NCBI GenBank assembly: GCA_032718565.1
Contig: JAVGVS010000666.1
Location: forward strand, 1-64,000
DNA: 64,000 nucleotides
From: Distichodus sexfasciatus
Taxonomy: Eukaryota > Chordata > Actinopteri > Characiformes > Distichodontidae
Direction of reading: 5' to 3'
The notes below the pieces were generated by a model that saw only the letters and a list, made by a program, of their open reading frames with translations, ran no database searches and was not told the origin of the DNA. Shown here in pieces: positions 46,656 through 57,294 of the stretch. How positions within the stretch are numbered: position 1 is the stretch's first letter; the number at the start of each line of letters is the position of its first letter. The position numbers and the translations under genes were made by a program.

Positions 46656-47440
46656 GAAACACAAAGCTATTCTGTGTATCAAAAGAAATAAAAGTACATA
46701 ACCTACATACAGTGTTTTAAGTATGTTCATGAAGTGATTTAATGCATCAGCCATATGCCACTACTCTATAGATAAGTCATAAAAAAAGAGAATTCCAATA
46801 TTTGCTTAATCAATGTATTAATAATTCATATAATACTACCATTTGTTATTGTGTAACATCTAAAAGACAAAAAGCTAACAAATTATATACATATACATAT
46901 ACATTTCTTACATAAAAATAGCTGAAATGACACAGATGAGATAATTTGGTCATAAACTGACATGTTCACTGTTATGGTCATCATGTGTCATAAATATGAA
47001 AATATAATTTTATTGTTATAACTGTCATTTCACAAGGTATCACAGGTACATGTTTAAGGTGTGGTGTCATATAATAATATATTATTATGGCAAAAAAATC
47101 ACTTCGTTGCAAATGAAATCAAAATTGAATCAAAGAACCTTGACAATTATGAAGATATATATTTGTGCATACAATTTGAGCATACATTTTGTTTAAATAA
47201 ATAAGTAAACAAACAAATAAAACACTGCACATATAAACATAAATATCATACTTGTATATGTTAGTAATGTGTATACATAATGAAAAGTGAGTTTATATAA
47301 AGTACAAAGTTAGTACAATATCTGCTAACATATAAAATGGAATAAAATTATATACAGTACATATACAATTAGTTATATTAATAATGATAAGACTATTATA
47401 TGGTTTTTATCAGACAGAAATAGCTGGACCAGTAAGTTGT
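46122..47440. other. Intergenic between gene 4 and pseudogene 3
   Basis: Very AT-rich. A 75 bp (ATT)n microsatellite lies at 46579-46655. No gene, SINE or transposon is recognised. Confidence 0.6.
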
Positions 47441-47587
47441 AATTTCAAGGTTACATAAGTTGTCATGCAGTTTTATTTGAACCCTAGATCACTCCGTCCC
47501 TTCCTCCGTCTCCCTCCTCCCCTTTCCCAGGTTTTTTTTTCCATATAAATGCATATGCTCTGTGCGATTTTCCAAGTCTTTCTGAGA
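47441..47587 (+). promoter_or_regulatory. Partly conserved promoter of pseudogene 3
   Basis: TTACATAAG at 47451-47459 and TATAAA at 47544-47549, 39 bp before the ATG as in gene 4. The forkhead-like TGTTTAC and the GCCGTGAGCTCA box are absent or unrecognisable. Confidence 0.45.
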
Positions 47588-49365
47588 ATGCATGCTGTGC
47601 TGAGATATGTGGACTGGGCTTCAGCAGCTCTGGCCGTGCTGGCCGCCCTCCTCACTCTATTCCTGCTGGAGATTTTTAGGTTCAACTCCATCAGAAATAA
47701 ATTCCCTCCCGGTCCTAAACCTCTACCTTTAATAGGAAACCTGCACCAGATGGCAAAGAACCCGATGGGCAACATCAGAGAAGTGGGTTTTTCTTTTTAA
47801 AATCAAATATGTTCAAAATCTAATACTCACATACTTTCAACCTTAATTTCTGTTATTAATATTTATTTCTGCACATTAGTATTTTTATTTCCTTAAAATA
47901 CATTTACGTTTTCAAAAAATTCTGACTTTCACTAATGTTGTACTATTTGAGATTTGTTCTCATGTAAGAGCAGACTCAACTAAATTATCATTTGACCTTT
48001 TCTATTCCTCAACCAAATACTTAAATTTTAAAAACTTTCCAACTTCTCACTTTGCACTACACTCTTTCATTTTTCTTTTAAAAATGATATAACTCAAAAC
48101 AATCATTTTTGCAATTTCTACCAACTAGGTTTTCAGTTTTCCATTTTTTAAAAAATGTCGGATTAACTTAAAACTGTAAGTTTACAGCTATGACTAGAAT
48201 TCAGACTGTAAAAATTTTCAAACTTAAGATTGAACTAAAAAAAGTTAAATAGGCTTAAAGTAAAACCAAATTTTATACTAATTGTTTCAACTCCTTATTT
48301 TATTCCTAGTTTTAGCTTTGTATTGATCTCTGTAAGAAATCCCTGTTTGGTGTTTCACTTCCAACTTTACAATCAACATTAATTTTTTATCAGAGTTTTC
48401 TGTAAGATAAATAAATATTACTGGAAACAACACAATATATGGTGAGCCTAGAAATTGCATAAATTATTCTTTAGAGTTGAAGTAAAAGTAAGAAGTTTGT
48501 TAACATGATCAAGTTCTTTATTACATCACACAATGGCTTTTTTCGGCTACTATAGAAACTTTATGGCAACATTCGGTATAAAAATGCTGATTGTAGCTTG
48601 TGCTGGACCGGGTCATTTTAGATCAATGCTCGCTACTACCCGAAAGTGTTATACAGTAACTAGGGTTCGGAGTCCAGATTTTCGCCAGCCGCTTAGAAAT
48701 GCTGTTAATATTTGCTTAAATAGATTTTTTTTTATTACACATCCACAAACTGTTCGCTTCACAAGCTTCACAAAGATACAAAATTATATAGATTCAACGA
48801 ACAACGAACTGACGTCTGCCAAAGTCTGCTCCGATGCGATTTTCATTCAGTTCGATTCAGGATCCAGTGATCGACATGAGACAGTATGATTCTCTCTTAA
48901 TAAAAATACTGCTCCTCTTCAATCAATGCTTTCTCTTTGAAGTGATGAAACACTACGGATGCAACAATGTAAACTGAGGTATTGTTACACCCTTACTATG
49001 GAGCCACTAAAGCATCAACTGAGATAAAATAATTTAAAATAAATTAATGTTTTGTGTGCTCAAAACGTGTGTTAAATTCTTCCAAACTCTCACTCTCATT
49101 TACAGCCCAAGTTACAGATGCAATAAATATTGTGTAATTTTTTCCAGGTGCATAAATATGGAGACATGACCACTTTATTCCTGGGCAGGAGACCACACGT
49201 TGTAATAAACAACCTGCAGTTAGTGAAGGAAGTTTTCATACAGAACGGAGCTGTGACTTCCGGAAGACCAGAAATGCCCTTATTGAAGTGGATTACCAAG
49301 AGCAACGGTCAATTCATCTAATTATCAATTTATTTATTATCACTATTTCTTATTATTATTATAAT

Positions 49366-49975
49366 TAGGGGTGGGAATTTAACGCGTTAATTGCGATTAA
49401 TTAATTTGGGAAAAAAAACGCGTTAAAAAAATAACTCATTTAATCACACTTTGCATTCCAAGCAAAGGAGAACTTTTGTCAACGCACGATTTCCTGGTCC
49501 ACCGATTACACGAGCTGCAAAAATGGAAGAATCAGAAGAAAGCGCATTGCTAGGACTGATCGGAGGCAAATTTCATTTCAAAAGACTACCTGACGGAAGC
49601 CTTGATAGAAGCGTGGTTTTGTGCAAACTGTGCAAAAAAGGAGTTTGCATACCACCGAAGCACTTCAACCGTACGGTACCATCTAACATGCAGCGAGCAC
49701 AGAAACTGTGGGGAGTGTTGGCGCTAACAGTCAATTGATACCAACAAAAGATTAATACGGCAGGTGTCTGTTTTTAAATTGAAATGCACTTTAAATGCTT
49801 TTTCAGAGATGAAAAGAGCTTGAGTTCTAATATTACGTGTCCATGTCCATTATTTGATTCATAATGGCCCACTAAAAACCCTTTACCCCAAATTAAAAAC
49901 ATTAGCTTTTAGGGCAAATTTTTCTTGTCGCGATTAAATCACGATTAATCACAGATTAATTAGTACAAGCCTCTA
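49366..49975 (+). mobile_element. hAT-like fragment with BED zinc-finger remnant, pseudogene 3 intron 2
   Basis: Begins TAGGGGTGGGAATTTAACGC and ends with the complementary-looking CAAGCCTCTA. The left arm carries ACGCGTTAATTGCGATTAAT and the right arm ATTAAATCACGATTAATCAC. In between, a 95-codon frame (49451-49738) encodes FHFKRLPDGSLDRSVVLCKL and CKKGV, resembling the N-terminal BED finger of ZBED1/hAT-type transposases; the catalytic part is absent. Target duplication is not clear. Confidence 0.6.
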
Positions 49976-50013
49976 ATTAATTGGATTAATTTTTCTTAAT
50001 CGAGGTCCACCTA

Positions 50014-50019
<6 letters not shown>

Positions 50020-50102
<83 letters not shown>

Positions 50103-50113
50103 CACATATATAT
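50020..50113. repeat. (TA)n microsatellite, pseudogene 3 intron 2
   Basis: About 90 bp of alternating T and A with a single GTA and one ACACA interruption. A similar run of about 57 bp is at 55869-55925 in the next intergenic region. Confidence 0.9.
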
Positions 50114-50387
50114 GGTGATATAACACAAAAAAATGAGCTAGGAAAAGCTGTTTTTCCCCACAACAGTGTGTTAGTGCCATTGCAGATATAAGAAAAAACA
50201 AGAAACCAATTGCAAGAATAGTCATAAATTTAATAGAAAAAAAATCAGTTATTCTCTGACAGTTATTTCAGAGAGACTAAAGTGGCAGTTTTACAAGAAA
50301 AACATTGATATTGGACATTAAAAAGAAAAAAAAGTTAAAAAGATCTAAATTTTCAAGATTAAAATGGGAAAATTATAAGTTAAAAAC

Positions 50388-51438
50388 TAGAGATGGGCCG
50401 ATACCACTTTTTTATGTCCGATGCCGATAGTGTATATTTGGATATCTGCCGATACTGATACAAATCCGATACAGTCTTTTTTAAACATAAAAATACTGCT
50501 TTTAAAATGTCTGAATACATGACTGAGATTATTGTTATGTTTAAGGAAATGCTTGATTTAAATACTGTTTTCTACTAAAACTGTAATAATTACACACATG
50601 TAGATGCTAAATTATTTGTTCTCAAAATTGTTTAGACATATAAATATTTCTTCTTTCTTATTGATTACATTATAACATTATACTTTTTTTTTTTTTAATT
50701 GATCAATTGAAAACGAAATACTAAAGTTTGTCATTTTGAACCAATTTGGCCTATAAAATTATCTGCTTTTGCAGAGAACTACATTTCCCACGATCCTCTG
50801 GGCGCGCCCGGAGCATGATGTGTTAAGGTCGCGTTCAGAAAAATGCTACAGAAAAATCTAAATAAATGGCAGAATTGTACTGAGTGAAGACTGGTTATTA
50901 GGGTTATTTATCAGCTAAAATATGGTTTGTGTCATAATAAAAGGCGGCAATTTTGACGAACTGGGCGTTTTTAGCAATGCTTGGCTTATCATGCGCTCAT
51001 TAACACAGCACCTGTGTTTACATCGTGAAAAATGTCGAAAAAAATCTTTTATGCATTTACTTCTGTTTAGTGCAGGAACATCTCACAAACACTTTCACAT
51101 GCAGAGGGATCAGGTCTCGTCTTGATCGCGTCACTGAAAACATTGTGTCACTATTAAACCTCTGTGTGAAACACAAGCGGAGCTGCTGTAGCGAGTAAAA
51201 TGAATTAAACCAGAAAAGCGATTCTGGAGAAAACTGCCTCAACCATTTTGTAATAGAATTGTGGAGTTATTGGAACAATGGTTTAGCTCTACTTTACCGC
51301 AGTGCCACTTCATATATGAATTAGCGTGCACACATTTGAATCGGCTCAAGAACAGCCCAATGCCACCGATACGATCCAGCCGTTTGAGCCCGTTATTGGA
51401 CTGATACCGATCCACATATCGGATCGGCTACATCTCTA
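50388..51438. mobile_element. hAT-like non-autonomous element, 1051 bp, with 8-bp target duplication
   Basis: The ends are inverted copies: TAGAGATGGGCCGAT at 50388 and ATCGGCTACATCTCTA ending at 51438. The flanks carry an exact 8-bp duplication TTAAAAAC (50380-50387 and 51439-51446), the hAT hallmark. The interior has no long frame. It inserted in intron 2 of pseudogene 3 and helps explain why that intron reaches 2.5 kb. Confidence 0.85.
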
Positions 51439-53404
51439 TTAAAAACTAGGATATTCTCTGACATCTTAGTATTAAATTTGCTAGGTAAAAAGTCAAAATT
51501 TCTAAGATTAATATTTTGACTTCTGAATTCTTGAAGTAACAATTTAGGCACAACAAATTGGATATTTTCTGTTACTGCAAATTACACATTTGGCAGAATA
51601 AAATGTCAAATACTTAAAATAAAAGTGACAAATGAGAAATGATGAAAAAAATTAAGAGACTTGCAAGTGCTGAACAAATAACAACACCCTTGATATAAAC
51701 AAAGCAATTTTACAGTTAAGGCATTCAGTTAGAAATGAATTTTTGTGCCTTGTAGTTCAGCAGCAGAGAAACATCATTAATAGCTACGTAATATCAATAA
51801 TTTTTGTCTCAGGCATGCGTCTTGTGGCATTAGCAGTGGAAAAAGAGCAGCTGACGCTTGGCTCTTCCTACGTTCATAATTCGGTTTAGAGGAGGAAGAC
51901 GATTGGAGGCAGTGGCAGAGGCAGGTTTCACCGTTAAAGAGATCTCAAACAAGAGTATTTTTCAATATCAACTATCATTTGTTTCAGCTGAGGTGTGATT
52001 AAATTATCTAGAAACACTTCAACATCAAATAATCTCAAAATGGTGCTAAAAACTATTGAGTTTTGATTGCTCTTACGCACATTTTATTGCACTCCTTTTG
52101 TTACACTGGCTTTTGGACTTCCTTGGTGTATAAATAGTAACTTTCTTAGAACAATTTCAACTTTTTGGTGAACTGGGCCCTCCTTTAATCCCACAATATT
52201 TTTTGGTTTTGCAGGAAAGCCCTTTTACCCCATTCATCCGCTGATGAATGCCATCTCCAACATCATCTGCTTTATCGTTTTTGGAGATCGTTTAGGCTCA
52301 CGACAACAGCTTTGTAAGCTTCTCCAGTATATTAATGAAAACATTAAAAGCTTGTTGGATCACCTGTAGGGCAGGTAACAAATCTCATAAGCTTAATTTG
52401 ATGACAGCTTTTCCTGTCATCACCTTCTGTGCCATTTTCCATGTAGTTCTTCAACCTGCTCCCCATCTTAAGATTCTTTCCGGGGCCGCATCAGAAAATT
52501 CGTGAAAATTCCGTCGCCTTGCAAGAGTTCATCTAAGGCTCTGGAGGAACACAGGAAGACTCTGGATCCAGAAAACCCTCGAGACTTCATTGATGCTTAC
52601 CTGGTGGAGATGAGCAAGGTGAGAGTGCAAGAGAAAACTCAAAGCCCGATAGGGGACACAGCGATCAATTTATGGTAGACACCGGTGGTGTTTTCCAAAT
52701 CTCATTTATTGATCCTTGCTCGATGGTGATGCCTACAACATTAATTGATCATAAAGTACTCATTGCTAATCAGTTTCTTTCTAGAACTTAAAATTTCTTG
52801 AGATTAATTGAAGGAACTACTACGTTGATTTTCAGCACATGTCATGTTGAGACACACAATTCCTTATTTTGTTGCACAGCATGAGCCAGACGAAGACTCT
52901 TCGTTTCACGAGAACAACGTGGTTATGTCCACCATCGACCTCTTCTTCGCTGGAACTGACTCAACGGCTACCACTCTCAGATGGGGAATAATGTTTTTGA
53001 TGGAAAACCCACAAGTGCAAATGCTGTAACCAGTTCAATACAACAAGTGCTATGTTAAAAATAAATGACTTCACCCATTTCTGGTCGGTCAAACTCCAGA
53101 GCGCTGTCATGAGGAGATTGTTAGCGTTTTGGGTTATGACCACACTCCCACCATGGATGACCGGACGAAGCTTCCATACACCTATGCCACCATTCATGAG
53201 GTCCAGCGATGTGCCAACCTTATTCCTCTTGGCTTTGTTCATGAAACCACAGAGCCATTACAGCTACAAGGATACCACTTCCCAAAGAGTAATGAAAGAA
53301 TGTAAATATTGATAGTATATGTTGATGATATGATCATTTTTAGTACTTAGATTAAAAGAATAACTATAGACTTCTTTTTAGAATTTTTAGCTTTCATCTC
53401 TCAT

Positions 53405-53965
53405 TAAATGCTTCTTCAGTTCTGAAGACGAATGGGAAGTTCCAGGTGTCATCGACCTGCCCTGCTGTCCAACGAGTTGTTAGGGTTACCTGAGCCAAAG
53501 TATGAATCAATTTGTGGGTCATTAGGGTTACCTGAGCCAAGATGTGGAATCATAAAAAGTGTGAGTTATTAGTGTAGTCTCAGCCCAGGTGTGAATCACA
53601 GTGTTAGGGTTGGTACCTTGAAGGTGGCTCTGAAAGCTATTGACCCACACTGCTATCCAACGATTTGTTAGGGTCGCACAAGGCATGGTAGATCGAAGTG
53701 TAAGTGGTCAGGGTAAACTGAGGCCAGGTGTGAACCATTTTTTGGGTTGTTGTCCAACTAAGACACTATGAAAGTCATCAGGACAACATTGAAGGTCACA
53801 TCTTAGTTCAGTGATCCTAACAAAACACACACCTTGATTCACGTCTTGGCTCAGGTGACCTTAATGACTTGTATGACAATGTGAGGTAGTTAACAACTCT
53901 CAGGACCTCCTCCAGGGTGATAACCCAAGGTTAAATTTTTAGAACTGAAGAAGCTTTTCACATCG
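53405..53965. repeat. Inverted-repeat-bounded element, pseudogene 3 intron 7
   Basis: Left AAATGCTTCTTCAGTTCTGA and right AGAACTGAAGAAGCTTTT are inverted copies. The inside has about four loose repeats built on TGTTAGGGTTACCTGAGCC, starting near 53478, 53521, 53602 and 53668. The end sequence resembles a dispersed fish repeat. No coding frame. Confidence 0.5.
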
Positions 53966-55131
53966 TCAAACATCTTCAGGAAAATAAAAAAAGAACACCA
54001 GTTTACTTCAACTCATGCATTCAACACTACCATGAGTACATCTCCAAACAAAAACACAATCTGGAACTCTTTTAAACAGGAACATATAATGCCCAACCTG
54101 ACTGCCATCATGGCGGATAAGAACCTGGAAGCACTTAGACACACCTTCAACTGGAGAACTTTCTGGATGAAAAGTCAGTTCTGCAAACAGAATCATTTCT
54201 GCCTTTCTCTCTGGGTGAGTCTGATATATAACTGCTGATTTATTCATTCCTGTTTTTCGAAATTAAAACCCAAAATGAATAATGTTTTTTCTTCTTTTTT
54301 AGGTTACCATTCCAGTTTGGTTTTTAGTGACTTAGAAGTGACCATTGGGAGGGTCAAAAAATTCTTCTTTTTATTTTAAATTTGAGTGCAAAAGGGAAAC
54401 TGGAAATTGTATTATTTGTTATTTGTTTTTCCTTTTTAATTTTGGATAGAATGAGAAAAAGTATGTAAATGTGGGTTTTGATTTCGGCGATATTTAATTA
54501 ATAATCAGAAAATTATTTGTTTTTTTCATCATTTGTTTTAATTTTTTTCAGCTTTTAGTTTAATTAAATTTTATTAAAAATTTAATTTAGTTTTTTTAAG
54601 GGAAAGAACAAAGGATACACCAATTTAATAATAATGATTTTTTCTTGTTTTTGAAAAAACAATATTTAGATACTGCTATGAATCCATATTTTTCATTTGT
54701 TTTTTGGAAACAAATATTTAAATAACACACTTTAGAAGTTCAAATTTTTTGTTTTTAATTTGAAAACCCAAAATATCTAATTATACTGTTTTACCCATTT
54801 TAGATTTGACAACAAATATTAAAATAAAACATTAGATTTTCGGATTTTTTCATTTTTGGTTTTAATTTATAAAATGGAATGAAATCACACACACACACAC
54901 TTTTACTCACTGTATGTTTACCTGTAAGTCGAGGTGTGTGGGAGAGTCTTCTGTGAGGTCGTCTTCATCTTCTTCACCTGTCTCTTCAACACCTGCACTT
55001 CTCTACAGCCTCCCGGGCCGCTAAACATGGAGGGCACTGTGGGAATGGTCTTGATCTCCACGCTACCCTTCAATACCATCTTCTTACAGCAGCAGGGTAG
55101 CTGCAGGCCACGTCCCAGAAACATAGTCTAA

Positions 55132-55863
55132 CATGTGTTGAGTTGATTCAGTGTACAAGGCACTCATTAACCATCTATAGGAAAGTCACAAATAATCGTT
55201 AATAAGCAGTGACAAGCAAGTTATAACAGTTGTGCTACACTGATGCAGGATCACTATTTGGCGAGATCTGTTTTACACTGTATCAGATCTGCTTCAGATA
55301 TAAATGTCAGTAACTTATCAATAATTAGTGAAAAATGTCATGTGGCATCAGGATGGACGGGGGAATCATCAAGTCATACAGCAAGGTTGGTTTAGACAGA
55401 TATCTGATATCTAGTAAATCCTCAACACACAGCTAATCAACTCATAATAGAACACTGGCACCCGAGCATAACTCTGCTGGTGTTTTAATGTTAATAACAT
55501 GTTAACAAACAGCTGATGAGGTTAACACTTTACAACATTCTGTCACCAGGAGCGAGGAAGCCCGAGATCAGCTGAGAGACACTAACAAGACCACAGAATC
55601 TCAGCAAAAAAGTGATCCTGCATCAATATAGCACAACTGTTAGCACTTGTTTTTGCCAAAAGTGATTCTGCATTAAGCGTAACTAACTGTTATAACTTGT
55701 TTTTACTTAAAAAGTGATTCGATATTAATTAGCACAACAGTACTCTTGTTTTGCCAAAAAAAGATCCTGCATTAATGTACTTCTTCATTATAACTTCTTA
55801 TATAATTAATGATATAAAAACATCTACAACCTCATTAACAACCTGATTATTAATCATTTATAA

Positions 55864-55931
<68 letters not shown>

Positions 55932-57240
55932 AATATTTATATAGGAGTAAATCTATATAAGGCTACAAACAATTTATAATCTAAACAATTTTATCAGAAA
56001 TGCGTCATAATTGTAAACCCCTTTTTCTTTCAGTTAAATTTCTTTAAATCCTTGGAGATTTACATGTATATTTTTTCAAATCTCTCTCAGAGACGCTATG
56101 AACAGTAATAGTCATTGCATAAAATAAATATGAGATACAAAATAAAGCCCAGTGCACACAATAAACCCTTGCAGAGGTGTATATACAATATATACACATA
56201 CGCACATTATATACAGTATACTGACTGACTGACTGACACACACACAAATCAATCAATCAAAAGAATTCATCGTCTTTCAGAGAGGCTGTAGGTCAACATT
56301 AATTAGATAAATGGTTCTCTTGTTAAATTAGGCGCTCGTTTTGCTCAGTTAAAATACATCACGCTAATTTTACATAGGGATGAATAGAGATGTAGAACCG
56401 TATGTACTAATTGCAGTAGCTGCTCATCACTTCAGCGCTTGACCTCAAAGTCAACGAATCTATTTGTACTCTGTACATAAAGTGATGAAAACCTGAGTGC
56501 CAGAAGAACAAAATACAGCGAACTGAGACCCGTGGAGTGAATTAAAACCCGGTGTGTGGTGGAGAGGAAGGTGGAAAGGGTAGACATTGATGAAATGTGA
56601 AACGACAGTGCCCCCAGTGGCCAGAGGTCCCAGTATAACCGGTTCCACAGGTTCTTTATCATCAAGTCTTTATCTGCAACATTCCAAAAATTTGGGCCGA
56701 CTTATGTTTTGGGCTTCTAGCATTTTTTTGACATACTCTACCTGCACCAAACATACAACAGAGCTTAAACCACCTTTAACCACCTTGAATCTTATCAGCA
56801 GCTTCTTTGGAAGGTCCTTCAACATAAAGAGAACTTTTAGGCTTGACTGCGTCTAACATTTGATCACTAGATCAGCTTTTCTCAAGCTTAAGTCATAAAC
56901 CACTTTCTTTTTAACCTATGTTAACCTGATGTTATCACGCAACAAAACTCATATGTTGCTCACATTGTTTTTGTTTCTGCATTATGATGTATATTTATTT
57001 GTAGAGAACTCAGCGGCATTGTTACAGCTATAACCAATATTTCATATCTCAGACTTTATTGTGGCGTGCCTACCTTGATATAAACCGTTTTACGCTTACG
57101 TAAGAATTCATTTTTCTCAGGGTGAACTTGTCCCTAGAAACCGCCGTCACCATAAGACCCAATAAACCTGCGTGCCCTGTGTACAGATTTTTTTTCTACC
57201 TCAAAACAAACCTTTACTCCTCCCTCTCCTGCCCTCTTTT
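55132..57240. other. Intergenic between pseudogene 3 and CYP2 gene 5
   Basis: AT-rich, no gene supported. 55600-55780 has three or four imperfect units of AAAAGTGATCCTGCATYAAT with a TAGCACAACTGTT continuation, and 55213-55256 is an inverted copy of the same unit. A (TA)n run is at 55869-55925. Frames at 56432-56856 have no recognisable content. Confidence 0.5.
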
Positions 57241-57294
57241 CTGTATAAAGCTGTGAGCTCCTCTTCAAGAAAAGGATTTCTTTGTTCTTTCAAG
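57241..57294 (+). promoter_or_regulatory. Candidate core promoter of CYP2 gene 5
   Basis: TATAAA at 57244-57249 followed by GCTGTGAGCTCC, the same TATA to GTGAGCTC arrangement as gene 4, about 45 bp before the relic ATG. The upstream forkhead-like and TTACRTAAG sites of the other members are not found. Confidence 0.45.

Larger units (their letters stand above)
47588..55131 (+). pseudogene. CYP2-family cytochrome P450 pseudogene 3
   Basis: Exon 1 (47588-47782) and exon 2 (49148-49307) are intact with good splice sites. The rest is decayed. Exon 3 (51813 to about 51954) has lost the WKEQRR region by indels; exon 4 (52215-52374) is one base short, with internal shifts and a TAG; exon 5 (52447-52618) has a 2-base deletion making TAA after the EF codons; exon 6 (52880-53019) is open but its donor GT is lost; exon 7 (53100-53287) is open but its donor is displaced by one base; exon 8 (54080-54214) carries several deletions; exon 9 (about 54926-55131) lost the heme-loop start. 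Exons 5-7 match gene 3 far better than exons 3-4 do, which suggests conversion or mosaic origin. Confidence 0.9.

Noticed and set aside
48533..48889. 118-codon frame in pseudogene 3 intron 1
   Set aside because: The translation is unrelated to any family I know, the region is repeat-like, and single frames of this length are expected by chance.
53478..53680. Interstitial telomere repeats
   Set aside because: TTAGGG occurs only as single hexamers inside longer unrelated units, never in tandem.
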